Assembly (NCBI GenBank): GCA_963691655.1
Contig: OY829326.1
Location: 149,686,998-149,750,997 of the forward strand
Direction: 5' to 3'
Source of the DNA: Toxonevra muliebris
Lineage: Eukaryota; Arthropoda; Insecta; Diptera; Pallopteridae
Length of the DNA: 64,000 nt
Shown: piece by piece, positions 23,750 to 36,444 of the stretch
Numbering within the stretch: position 1 is the stretch's first letter
Layout of the letters: each line of letters starts with the position of its first letter
Program-made: the position numbers and the translations under genes
Notes under the pieces: model-generated
What the model was told of the DNA's origin: nothing
Databases searched by the model: none
The model's input: the letters and a program-made list of their open reading frames with translations, nothing else

Positions 23750-24055
23750 AAGAGAACTATAGATATTCTTGGATTAACAAGAACAGGTATTCGCATTGTC
23801 TCAGGCCTCCTAACTGGACATTGTAGAGTAAACAAGCACCTATATAATATGAACTTAAGTCAGAACGATCTATTTAGGTTATGTAACGAAGAAGAGGAAA
23901 CAGCTGAACACTTATTGTGCCATTGTAATTGTCTAATATGGACCCGTCTTCGTTGCTTAGGTGACTACTACCTAGAACCGCCAAGAATTGCGGACAAATC
24001 ACCCGAGAATGTCTTAGAATTCCTAACGAATACTAGACTCAGGGATGACTTGTAA
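23750..24055 (+). pseudogene. Non-LTR retrotransposon C-terminal tail
   Basis: One frame reads GLLTGHCRVNKHLYNM, then LCNEEEETAEHLLCHC and a tail ending NTRLRDDL. GHxxxxxHL and CxxxxETAxHLLCxC are the hallmarks of the Cys/His tail after RNase H in LOA/I-type elements, like the tails at 10430 and 12785. The upstream part is missing, and no poly-A tail is evident directly after the stop. It is a short dead fragment. Confidence 0.8.
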
Positions 24056-24133
24056 TCTATAGAGTTTGTCACAATAAGCCCATTTGAGGCTTCGGTGACT
24101 AGGTGACCAGATCCCGCTCTTTATCCAATCTAA

Positions 24134-24376
24134 ACCTCTAGTTATCAAATTTTCGATTGATTTAAAAAAAATTTGGGATTAATAAATCTTTATGTAAAAA
24201 GCATAAATCTGATCTCAAAGCTTTAAAAAAAATTTAATGAAGCCGGAAAGGTTGAATGACTAAAAGTATTTGTTGCTGAATGAACTTTTTAGCATTTTGA
24301 TTTTAGGTACTCACAGCTAGGTAATTACAACAGTTTTAATGAAGGCTGTCTAGAGACACGCTTGGGAACTAGAGGG
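24134..24376. mobile_element. Possible piggyBac-like MITE
   Basis: The right end, reverse complemented, reads TTAACCCTCTAGTTCCCAAG. The left end reads CTAAACCTCTAGTTATCAAA. The shared CCTCTAGTT beside TTAA, degenerate to CTAA on the left, suggests an old piggyBac-type derivative of about 243 bp. There is no coding frame. Confidence 0.4.
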
Positions 24377-24380
24377 TTAA

Positions 24381-26380
24381 GAATAAAAATTGTAAAAATC
24401 AATTGTTATCGTTATTTCAAAAAACTGTGTATCATCACTTAAAAAAACTGTGTATTGAAAATAAAAAAATTCAAATCAACGCTTCATAAAAGATTACAGT
24501 CTCTTAATCATATGTCAATAATTGCGAATTCAAAGCGAAAAATTCAAATCTCAATGAATTTATTTTCAAAAGCAATCTCTAAAAGTATCAGGGCAATTCA
24601 GAAAAATGTTTTAAAAACTTTTATGGCATGTCTTTTGATTGATGACTTCAGAAGATTTAAAAGCTTTAAAATAAGGTATTAGTTAAAATTTTTTTTTTCT
24701 TTTGATTCATCTCAGATGAGGGAAACGAAAAAACTGTTTAATAAAAGTTAAAGACTAGCAAATTATTTCCTTTTTACTAATCAAAGTTAACAATGCTCAA
24801 AATATATCCTTTTTTGCACACACAAAAACTCAAGGTTATTAAACTAAACAATAACTTTAGCTATGGAAAAATTTCCCACATCAGTTTCGCAGTTTCTACT
24901 TTATGCCAGACTAAATGCCGCCGAACTCATGCACAGCAGACATATTGATATGCTGACACTTGTTCTAGCACAAAACAGTGGACATATAAATATCACACTG
25001 AGGTCACATTAGAAGTTGATATTAAGTAGATACCTGTTGTGAATTGATTTTGCTGATTTTTGAAGGTCAATATTCTTTTTATACAATATCAACTTCCGCT
25101 TTAGTTTTATTTTCTTAAAAACATCTGTGTGTATTTTAATTTACACTTTCGACTCTATACAATTCATATCTCTAGTTATTTATGGTATATCAATTTATCA
25201 CGGTTAAATCATTTTCTAGATTTTTGTATGCTTTTTTATGTTTGGCTTCTTCCTTTAGGCCAAGCATTTTTAACGGTGATTTTTTTGATGCTGATGCTAC
25301 TTTTTTTCTCCTTTCATTGAATAACAATTTCCGCCGTTGATACGCAGTAAACATAAAGAAATCCATGCCTAAAATGCATACTAGCAAAATAAGAACTTAT
25401 AGTAGTTGCTTGTCGCTTGGTGCTTTATCGCCCTACTTCTTCTTCTTCTTCTTCGTTTGGTGTGCAGAAATCTTGGGACTGACATTTGTTTGCTAAATTT
25501 ATGAATGAAATCGTACACACGCAACTTGAAACTTGCAATATTGCTGCCTGCTGTTGCTTCCCACATATTCACTCACTCACATGGTGCGTCTTGCAAAATA
25601 TCTGAGAACAAGTTGTCGTCTTAGCAGTGACGTATAGTGAAGTAAGTAGTGAAAAAAAAGGAGCAACGGATGTATTTATTTGACAGTATTCTATACGAAT
25701 GAGTGCATTTTTTTTTTCTCATTGTGAAATGCATTCGATGTGAATGAATTTGCTTTTGAAGATTTGTTGCATTGTACCTCGTAAAAAATGAATGAAGCAC
25801 TTGTGTGCGCTTCTTTTGTGACATGACAGTTGTGAGGTTGATGCGAAACTTTGATTTAAAATGGGGTGAATTAAAGCAATGCTTGAATTTTATATATATA
25901 AATTGTAAGAACAAAAGTTTTTCTTTGGCCAATGTCATTATTTAATGTGTGACTAGGTTCTTGTGAGTCGTTTTCTGCTTCTGGAAACTGTCGAAATTTT
26001 GCATTTATATTGTGTTAAGTAAAAAGTCTTAAAGTATACGCATATGTTTTTTTATTTTTTATGTATATATCCGCAATGCAAAAGTTTGTGACGAACCTGC
26101 TATTTTCACGCTCATTTCTACTACACACAACTATTATTTTTGAAGATATTTAATTTACTACCAATTCCATGTCACCTTAAATTTTAAATGATTTAAACCA
26201 GATATCTTTAGCTTAAACACCAAAGGATGTTACCAATAACTAGCGGATCCATAGATTTCCGAAGAAAAAGTTTTAATTTTTTCGTCCCATAAAAATGTAT
26301 TTTTAATGTCTAAGATATTCTTTGAAATGGGGGAGAAAGAGAGGGCGGGTTATCCGCAACTTCTTCAGAATCCAGCGGTC
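24381..26380. other. Non-coding stretch
   Basis: No supported gene. A (CTT)6 microsatellite lies at 25436-25454. Confidence 0.4.
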
Positions 26381-26631
26381 CTACTAATTTATTTGTCCAT
26401 CTCCAAAAAAATTCCATAAATTTTGAAATTTTCTGATGTTAACGGAGTTTTCTATTTTATCTAAAAATCACTGTAAACCTGCTACTTAAAGTGATCTGCT
26501 AGTACTTGGTTCTTATGCCTAACATTTCCATCTGAGACTAGAAATTTCTAATCACAAAAACAAACTGCTGCCACCGATAGTTCAGTCCATACTCAATTAT
26601 ATCAGCTTTTGTTTTTTGACTCTGCTAATAA

Positions 26632-27744
26632 CACAGTGCAACAAAAATTCAACTTTTGTCTTATGCGCGACTTTAGGCCCACAATATTCGCCTGAAGTCT
26701 GAAAAATGGGGTCTTCAGGAGGTATTAAGAAATTTCTTTATTTCAACAGATACGAATTTGATGTCTGAAGCAAAGTTGTTAAGCACAAAGCGATAAACAG
26801 ATAAAGAATTTTTGTGCACACGCTTTTCCTCCATCTCCTACCCTTCCTCTTGAAAATGGGGGCTTAAACCACCTTGTTCGATTAATAGCGGATAAAACAA
26901 AAACCGTTTGAGAAAACTATTATACTGTTCCTTGTTAAAAATTATAGGTGGTTTCAGAACATCGCAATAACCAGTGAGGTACACTTTTTCCAGAATAATG
27001 CAAATCTGACTTTTTTGCTTAAGAATCGAGCCACTCGCACTACGTAAGTAAATAATGGAACCGTTTGTTGTAATTACATAAGGCTTCCATGTGGAGTCAA
27101 CAAAAATTAAAAAACATTATTTAATTGATTTAAAAAAAAAGAGTTTTTTGACCCGTGGTTCAATCCCATGTGGTGGCTCCACAAACATTTTTTTCAATTA
27201 AATTTATTTTTTTTTTAATTTTGTTGGCTCCGCATGGAAGTCTAATACAATTACAACAACAAGCTATTCCATTATTTACTTTGTGGCTCGATCCTAATGC
27301 GAAAAATTCCGATTTTGCATTATTCTGGAAAAAGTTTACCTCATAGGTTATTCCGATGTTCTGGAACCCCCTATAATTTTTTACAAGGAACATTTTCTTC
27401 AAAAACAATGTAACAGTTTTCACAGCGGTTTTTGTTTTATCCGCTATTTATCAGAAAAAGGGGTTTAAACCCCATTTTCAAGAGGAAGGGTACGAGATGG
27501 AGGAAAAGCTTATAGACAAAAATTGTTCATCTCTTTGTGTTTAACAACTTTGCTTCAGCCATCAAATTTGTATCTGTTGAAATAAAGAAATTTCTTATTA
27601 GCCTCTGAAGACCCCATTTTTCCAACTTCAGGCCCATATTGTGGGAGAACCGGATGTAATGGAAAAAAATGGGTACGCAGTCGTGATCAACGACTGTAAA
27701 TTACCATTGGAAAATCTCGCGCATAGAATTTTTGCTGCACTGTG
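26632..27744. mobile_element. Foldback element with CACAGTG ends, 1.1 kb near-palindrome
   Basis: Both ends start CACAGTGC and run AACAAAAATTC or AGCAAAAATTC inward. TAA is duplicated at 26629-26631 and 27745-27747. The two halves pair almost along their whole length, about 500 bp each. For example GAAATTTCTTTATTTCAACA in the left arm recurs in reverse complement near 27590, and CCCTTCCTCTTGAAAATGGG near 26845 pairs with a segment near 27480. The centre is A/T-rich around 27130-27200. It encodes nothing convincing. It is related to the element at 5960-7058. Confidence 0.85.
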
Positions 27745-28869
27745 TAATCGCATTCCCATATTTCATAACGACCAGCATTTCTACTTTTCCGCTTCTAGTC
27801 GCATCAGTATATTTTATAGCGAACAGCTATAACTGAGACCTAACAAATTATTAAAACTTACTACCAATGCCATGCCATATATTTCGTGCCTGCCAGTGAT
27901 TGCTACTTTCACTGTAATTAAAATAACTTCAGTTTTTGATTCTGCTTCAAGTGGTATTCACATATATTGTATTTTTATGACTAGTGATTGCTACTTTCAA
28001 GCTAAAGGCAAAAAATCGCTATTATTAATATTTTTCTCATCATTTTCTTGAATCTGCCCCACATTGTTTACTGCTTTCAATTAACAGTTACAAAATTCCT
28101 ACCACTTAGGTCCATATCAAATCACTTCTATTATATTTTTGGTTTTGCTGTAATCCAGAATCATGTTCATATAGGTATGTGCTTCGCAGCAGCCAGTAAT
28201 TGATACTTTAAAGTAAGATTTACAAAATCACTGCCATCAATATTTCAGCTCACAGTCATTAACTTTTTTGTTTTGAATATTTTTTTTTGGAATCTACTAC
28301 TAGCCGTATTCCTTTATGCATTTTGAAATAAACAGTGATTGCTGCTACTAATATTTCAGTTCACAATCTCACATCATTTTTTTGAATCTGTTCCTAAATC
28401 CATTCAAATATTTTGTACCAGTCAGTGATTACTACTTTTAAATAACAGTTACAAAATTTCTGCTATTTAAGGCAATGACTTCCACTTTAAATTGTCAGTT
28501 ACAAAACCACTGCCATCAATAATCACACAGTTCACACTCATTCAATTATATTTAAAATATTATTTGAAGTACATTTATAAATTTTATATTTATATTTATA
28601 TATTATTATATAGTGCTACTTTCAAGTTCAAGATTATAATCCATAATCACTTCTCACTTTTCTGCCACTAGCCACACTGACATATTTTGTAGCATTCAGT
28701 GATTGCTACTTTCAAATCATACAGTTATATAAAATCACACTTATAAAATTTTTGGCCTTAATACTACCAAGTTTGCACTTTTGTAGTGGCGCTTGTAGTC
28801 AAAACCTATTTTGTTCTATTTTTTTGCTATAAATTTTTTTTGATATTCAGTGTCCTTCACTGTAAGTAT

Positions 28870-31580
28870 CTGTTCATTCATATGTAGCGCCATCTAGCGG
28901 TCAAATTCATAAGAGAAAAACAAAATCCTTTTTCTTTTTTTTTCGTATCTATCTCCAAATTCTAATATGGCTCTCATGGAAAAATCATGTTAGAAATTCA
29001 ATTTCGCTGATTCACTATGTGAATACGAGCTTACTTGCTTAGAATGAAGAACTGTCTCGATCTTTTCACGATCCAGCTCTTCACCAGGATACATCTTTTG
29101 ATTTGTTTTAAATCATTTTGCTCTAAAAGACTGTACCTCAGTCTAAGTATATACAAGTAACTTAATATCTATTCATTTTTCATACATATATGTATACCTA
29201 TATGCAAATACATTTTTATAATTACTTTATAGAAATCAGCCTACATAAATTCATAGAGAGGCCAACATTTCAATAGATATCTACTTGTTCAACATTAAAT
29301 TCCTGGTCATATTACGGCAATCTGGACGAGATCATTTTCAATTCAATGGTGTCATATCCAAAAAGGGTAATTTCAATAAAAATTTCGAAATAATTTCTTT
29401 TCATTTTTATTTCTCTTGTTTTACTCAAATCTAATGGGAAATTTGTATATTTCTTTTATTTAGATTTGACACCATATATATATGCTTAATATATGCTTAA
29501 AAACATATAGGGGTTTCAAATCATATATATGAATAAAAACATATGTATGTTCAAAACCATATATATGTATAGGCAAAATATGCATATATATATACAATAC
29601 CTAAGGTTACTTAATACCTAATATCATGCATATATATACCTAAAAACATATGATGATAAACCTATGCATTGTAATACCTAAGGTTGAAAATCAAAAATTT
29701 GCGGCGAATTTGATACCAGATAACCAGGCGAAGTCCCGTTATATCAGTTGATAGAAGTTGGTGCATGCGGTCATATAGTGATAAAATAACAAGTAGCTAA
29801 ATGCATTATAATTAAGTAATAAAAGCTAGAAAAGTGATAAATAGTAATTAAAATAAACAAAGATTAAATTAAAAGTGGTTAAAAATGGCTAAAAATACAT
29901 AAAAAAGTTAATAAGCATAGTTAAAATGATTAATAAAAATATTGTATGATATATATATATATACATGCATATATACATGTTGTATATGAACAGAAGAAAA
30001 ACAAAAACAAATTAAGACAATACCTACATGAAGAACAAATCATAGTTAAGTTAAAGTTATAGTGAAATTATTGGAAAAGACCCTATAGGGCAAAATTAGT
30101 TATTTTTACCCCAATTAAACCGATATACCGATAAAGCATGAAAATTAAGTAAGAATTAAAAATTGCATATAAAGTTGACATTAAAAGAAAAATAAGTATA
30201 ATAAAAGTACCTGAAATCAAAAATAGTGTGTGAGAGAAAGAAAAGAAAAGTTTAAAAATTGTTAATTATCATTATTGTGCCATGGTGACATTGAAGATTT
30301 GAGCAAGTGATTTGAAGCATGTGTTTAAATAAAGATTAAATTTGTTAATTATAATTAGAAAACAAAGAGCACAGTACGCTCATACACACAAATATCCAAA
30401 TGCAAATTTATCGCATGCGATAAATCTGAATTTATTGCAGTGTTTTTGATTATTTATAAATGGTGAAATTTTCTTTTTACGTTCACATGATTCAATTTGC
30501 GGGTTCTATAATTTTCACCACTAGTGTCTACAATAAAGATAGAAGTTAAAATATTTTTGGTCCTAATTAGTTTTTGTATCTATGCATTATTTTCTAAGCA
30601 TGGGGATACGACCTTGCCTCTCTCTCAAAGCTCTCTCAATTTAGAACAACAATAATAAAATTTTCTTAGCAATCTCCGTTGCTATGAAGCAGTCGCTCTT
30701 TGAAAGATCTTTCATCGTGGGACTTGAGTGAGTTTGATTTATATTTATGTGTATTTGTTGTTGCTAAAAGAGGAGAATGTTTGTTTACTTTTTGAACTTT
30801 AACTTTATTCGAATAACCTCATGAACCATTTTTTCACGCAAACGCATTTTGTTTCGGATAAAGCTTTCGTATGCTAATTTTTACATTCTCTTGCTGATTT
30901 TTTTTTCTTCGAATTTTCATTTAATAATAATTAGTTGTGGATTGAATATAACTATTAAATTATTTTTATTTTTTTATGTTCATACATGAATATTTATTTT
31001 CTTTTATACTTAAGTTTTTCCTAATTTTATCTTTAACTAATATTAAGATGCAAATGAATTCGATTACCCTTATTTTTACTTTAAATAAAATATATATTTT
31101 AATGATTTAAATTCTTTTTTTTGATTTCTAGTAGTATCTAGGTCGTTGTGTGTTTGTGATGTGGGATCCTCATGCAGATCTATTTAGTGGGTTTTTTTTG
31201 GATCATGGTTGGGAGGGCAATGTTGCAACATCAACATGCAACACAACAACAACAATATTCTCGATTGAATATTGGAACACTAGCTCCCCTCTCTTTCTTT
31301 TTCTATTCTTTCTCTATCCTGTCCTTCTATACTCCCTTGTTATGCACGTAAATTAAAATGTTACTGCTGTAGACATGTTAGCATTAGGTGATTTGCAGCA
31401 AGGACTCCACCCCAATTGCCGACGAGCCAGAGCTGGAACTATACGTGCATCTGCTGTCACCTAAACGAACCTTGCCTATATATACATACATTTGATCGTT
31501 ATATGCTACACTTTTGACTCTCCTATTAATCGTTTCGATATATTTTGAACCTAATACTAAAAGCAAACTTCTTTAAAGTG
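28870..31580. other. AT-rich spacer inside the array
   Basis: No supported gene. It holds an AT microsatellite at 29948-29963 and many short variants of ATATGCATATATA and CTAAAAACATA between 29460 and 29960. Confidence 0.4.
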
Positions 31581-32760
31581 GCAGTGATTATTTTTCTGTT
31601 TTGTTGACCAATATTTGGCTCCATATTTATACTTTTTCTTACATTTTTTAGGACTGAAATTGGTTGTATTTAAAATTTCACATTTTCTAATTTTTCTAAC
31701 TCTGAACTAGTCACATAAATAAATTTTGTCATCATCAGTGATTGATAGTTTCCCATTAAATTTACAAAACTTCGGTTATCAATATTTTCGTCCATACCCA
31801 ATCATTTCAGCTTTGTTTTAACTCCATTTCAAGTCACATTTACATTATTTTTATCACTCAGTGATTGACTTTTTCAATAACATTTAAATGCAAAATCACG
31901 CCCTCTAAAATCTTTAATTTGATTATTTTAGCATTTAATTATTTTGTACAATTAACTCATACGTAAACTCCATGGCGTCAGTTTAAAATCGGATCCTTAT
32001 ATTATATATTTTATACCAGATAGTTAAAAAATTCCTGCTACTAATATATTCCATTTAATTCTATTTTATTTTACACAGGTACTTGTCGTTTTCTTATGCA
32101 CATTGGGTAGGGTAGCAGCTAGTGATTGCTTCTTTCAAGTAACAGTTACAAAATCACTGTCACCTATAATTCAGTTCATTCTCATTCATTTTTTTTCGAA
32201 TATTTTATAGAATCTGCAACTAGTCGTATCCAAATATTTTGAAGCAACCAATGATTGCTACTTTCATGTTACTGATACATAATTGCAGCTACCTATGTAT
32301 GCTGCTATTCAAAGTTAATTAATTTTGATTCTTTTCCAATTCTATTGTCAGTCATAATCACATATATCACAGCAAACAGTGATTGTTTTTTTCTAGTAAT
32401 AGATAAAAAGTCATTGCAAAAAGATTGAAACGAATCAATTTTGGTTTTTCTTTCTTTAGCTTACGTAGCTTTTTCATATTTTATAGCATACAATTTTAAG
32501 TTAAACTGACAACTAAATGAAAGTAGTAGTTCGATTATTTTCATCAATTGTAATTTTTCCTTACTTTATTGATTAATAATTCGATTCATATGCATCCTTT
32601 ATTTTAATATTTTTTTTAACTCTGTTATTGTTGCCTGAATATATTTTCAAATAAAAGAAATATTGTCAAATAAAAGAAACTTAATCTTTGTCTCAAATAT
32701 TTTAATCCTCATTCAATCACATTCGTAGTGGATATTACTTTCAGGTAACTGATAGAAAAT

Positions 32761-35700
32761 TGGCAACGATTAAAATTCAATCCTCACTAATTTTATGTTG
32801 ATCAATATTTCCATTAATATCCAAACACTTATTTTTTGTCATATTTTTTGACCCTAACTTCTATGAATTACCTATACTTTGTATCTGCTTTGACTAATCT
32901 TTAAACTTTTGAAACGCTACTATTTTATATTCTAGTACTGTACCCAACAATTTATTCATTTTCTACAGTAGCAAATTGTCAAGTTGCATAAAAGAAAAAC
33001 TCATTTACTTTTATGATCCATAGCAAAAGTGCTACTGTCTTTTGTTAAACACAAACAAACAATAAATGGCATAAAATTTCTATGAATCCTAAACTTTCTA
33101 TACTAAAAGATACAATGGTAACAATTAGTGAAAAACATTTAAAAATATAAATAGAAGTGGAGGAGATTTAAAAAGCAATTTGCCAAAAAACTGCATTTTT
33201 GAGCATTGCTACCATATCCAATTCAATATCATCATATTGTATTACAAATTCGACCGCTCCAAAAGAAGCAACGACAACCAACTCATATTGCCTCAAACGA
33301 ACTTACAATACTTTGTTTTTTTTTTTTCTAAAGCTAATAAATATCAAATTTCATATCACTGCTGCGCTGCAGAGAAAATAAAAGATTTTATGCGGAAAAT
33401 GATTTTTTTTATTTTGCTGGTAGTTTTATTGCCTCTTCGATGTTCGTTTTTGTTTTGTTGTACTTTATACACGCGCATACGCAATCGATCTCTAATAAAT
33501 TGATTGCTATTTATTTTGATAATTGGCTTGGACTTGTATATGAGTGTGGATATGTGTGTGTTGCAATATGGATGTGATGCTCGCTTCATTTGTGGTATCA
33601 CATATTATTCACTGCTCATTGCTCACTGCTGCTCATTGCTCATTGCAAAAATTGATGTGCAATCGAAGCCCACCCAAATGCGCTTCGAGCAATTATCGTG
33701 TTGAATTCACAATGCCAGTGCTAAAGCATGATCGCTTTTCGATCACTGTAACCAGAAAAAGCAGCAAGGATGTGTATCTGGATTTATTTGTGGAGGTGGT
33801 TATTTCAATCGTTAAAAGTAACGACTAAATTTAAAATGAGTTCAAGTTACTGCTTTAAGAACAAAAGACTTAAGTAACGAACTTGATATATTATATATGA
33901 TATGAGGGAAATCTCTGAGGCTAGTGAAGATTAACTATTCGTAGAAGGATCTCTGAGCGTGCAATGAAAAAATCAACAAAAATTCATTCAACAAACGAAA
34001 CAGTAAAGTAGTATGTTTCTTAAGTCTTTTGTTTTCTTACTCTAAATTTTGTTGTTTATGTTTGAATGAAATTTTTATAAATACTAAAAAAAGTGAAATT
34101 GCATACTTGCGCAGTACTGCATTAAAAAATATAATAAATCATTATTTCCTTTTTTAATTACCCTCAACACTTTTCATCATCAGCATAAATCCAATGTACA
34201 TAAATAATAATAAAATCTTTTCCTAATTTCTTTGCTATAGTCAATTTGTGAACGGCGGATGTTACAATTTTATATCCAATCATTCAAATCATTAAAATTA
34301 CAAAACAAACGCTTAAAATGCAATTTATAGTTGGTGCTGTTAACGATTAAATACAAGAAGAGGAACTTGGTAACTTTCATCTGGGCGAAAGAAAAAAAAA
34401 AAAAGTTAAGGATTGAAATGTCGACAGCGGTAGTGGTAGTTGTAGTAGAAGTGGCGGCACGCAATTCGTATCCTTTTGCCAGCTGCCACAGCATATTCCC
34501 CGTATATTTTATACGATACGAGTACCTACTTACATATAATTATTGTTCTGTTGCTGTCCATTGCTGTTGATGTTCAAACAAAAATGAATGAAGTCATTAA
34601 AATTGTATCAGTTGCTATCAACACCATATACTATATATAGTTATGTGTGTATTTTTCGATATTGGTACTCGTATTGAAGATGTTGTTGTTTGTTTTTAGT
34701 GACTGCTATGGTTGCTAATGTTGTTAATAATGTTACATTTTGGTAGCAGGAAATTAAAATCAAATCTGTATTAAGTAAATGATATTTCGATTGCATTGAC
34801 TTTAGCTCTTCAACTGCAGAGTTTTGGTTGGTTTCGAGCTGTTTGGTTTCATGTGTACAGTGTGACGAAATGTTAAAGATGTGGACTAAGACAGTAACCA
34901 ATAAATTGATTATGATGAGACTGACATAATTTCATGTTAGGGGATTCAGATAAGTTGAAAAGTTCATGAATTATAGTAAGCAGAAGCATAAAATAGAAAG
35001 AATCTATGGTTACCTTTATTTTACTAAAACGTATTAAATACAATAGTTTCGCCATAATTCCACACGACAGACATAGGACGTCATTATACACGCGGCTGGC
35101 TATCGTGTATAATTTAGGGCACTAGTGAATCTAGAAGTTGTGGGGGGGAAGGTTTTAGTGTTTTCGTTTCTGCCAAAAAATTAAGGACAATGATTAAAAT
35201 ACCATCGAATATCGGGAAGATGTGTAACCTATCTCCCCCGTCTGGGATAAAATAACTAGTGGTTGAGATAGTTACTTTCAGACCATTTTAACTTTCTGGA
35301 TCGTTTTCGCCTCCGATTTTAACCGTTTACGTTCGTGTTTACTAAATATACCAGGACTACAAATAGTGTTCGCTAACTCTAGACCACTCAATCGTCTTTC
35401 GTGTTGCTACTACTACTGTGCCACAGAGAGCGAAGGGGGTGTACTTTGGCATGAACTGGTACACGAAACGAAACTTCGCAACTCTCACCTTAATTCAATG
35501 CACGCCGGTCATCTCAGCAACTTTTTTGGATAAAAGAATTCGACAAAAGAGATTCATTTTGGAATAATCGATCTAAGGGTTTACTCTAAATATTCTAGAA
35601 TTCTCGGCGATCCTAGTATTAGAGTCAGGTCACTAAGAACCCCAGGAGCCTGAACCAGCATTACTAGGAGAATTGAACATTGAACCAGCACTACTAATGT

Positions 35701-36440
35701 AAAGAAAGTAGACTGGTGACTTTTATTTCTGAGCTAAATTAGTAAAAAAAAAACCGAATTTGGTTGTAGCCTGAACTACAATTTTTTTGGGAGGGTTAGG
35801 GTCAAAGCAGAAGGCAAGATATTTTTCTTTATATAAACTTTGCTCTGTGCCAATAATTTTGAAATTTGGAAAAAGACCTTGGTCAGCTTCGACTCATTCT
35901 TATTTGTCTTGCCTTTAGACTGTTACCGTTTAGCAATAGCTTTCGATTGGCCTGTGTCTTATTTTCATGTTCCCGGATGATACCCTCAAGTAATGGTGGG
36001 AGGGGGGGAAATAGTTTTTTGAGTTCAATCTTTTGAAGAATCAACTCGAAGGACGGTAGTTGGTGCGTTGGTCATAGCTTTGGAAGAATTAGCATGTTTG
36101 TCGATCTTCTTGCCCGATTCTTGTAGCTGTTTCCATTCACGCTACCCTCTTCTGCCTAATTAAATCTGGTCTCTGTACTTTATTCTTATTCACTCCTGTG
36201 TTTTCATCGTTAAAGACCCATGAGTGGGTACAAAGATTTGTTTGCTTTTAGTGGTCTGATGATGATCTGTCTATATCATATATTTTTTGTATTTGAATCC
36301 AAATCTGAATTTCGTTTAAAAATTTTTAGAATTTATTCAAGACATGGTAAAAATCAAGAATGGAAAAATTTTTCAGAAATCGGTTGAAATTCTCAGAACA
36401 TTAGAATCACACATCCTTGCACAGAGTTACGAAAAATCGT
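32761..36440. other. Non-coding stretch with small repeats
   Basis: No supported gene. It holds a 7-8 bp minisatellite of GCTCATT/GCTCACT units at 33610-33645, and an inverted repeat whose arms contain ACAAAAGACTTAAG at about 33856-33881 and 34018-34040. Sequence between 35100 and 36400 is somewhat less AT-rich and may be old repeat DNA. Confidence 0.35.
33850..34045. repeat. Inverted repeat, arms about 25-30 bp
   Basis: AAGAACAAAAGACTTAAGTA on the left pairs with TTCTTAAGTCTTTTGTTTTC on the right, about 150 bp away. It may be a MITE relic, but no flanking duplication is clear. Confidence 0.5.
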
Positions 36441-36444
36441 AATA

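Larger units (their letters stand above)
26380..32760. repeat. Degenerate tandem repeat, about 130-150 bp monomer, interrupted
   Basis: A variable block recurs: CCAGTGATTGCTACTTTCAA, AACAGTTACAAAATCACTGC, CATCAATATTTCAGTTCACA and CTCATTCAATT, then TTTTGAATCTGCTACTAGTC and ATATTTTGTAGC. Clear hits to the AGTGATTG core occur near 27894, 27983, 28337, 28425, 28697, 31583, 31736, 31857, 32119, 32249 and 32378. Spacings in the better part are close to 120-155 bp. The block at 26560-26628 is half a monomer, cut by the palindromic element; the other half resumes after 27744. The segment from about 28870 to 31580 lacks the core. This is an old, diverged array with no coding capacity. Confidence 0.75.

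Noticed and set aside
27155..27423. Frames in the centre of the palindromic element
   Set aside because: They read through arm sequence in both directions, as expected by chance in a palindrome, and show no family motif.
26632..27744. Transib/RAG-type transposon, because of the CACAGTG ends
   Set aside because: Transib duplicates 5 bp. The five flanking bases do not match (AATAA versus TAATC), while TAA does. No RAG1-like core is encoded.
27894..32400. CRISPR-like array
   Set aside because: The repeats are long, diverged and without uniform spacers, and the DNA is eukaryotic.
35090..36420. Possible transposon between 35.1 and 36.4 kb
   Set aside because: Base composition differs slightly, but no paired termini, duplication or coding motif could be found.
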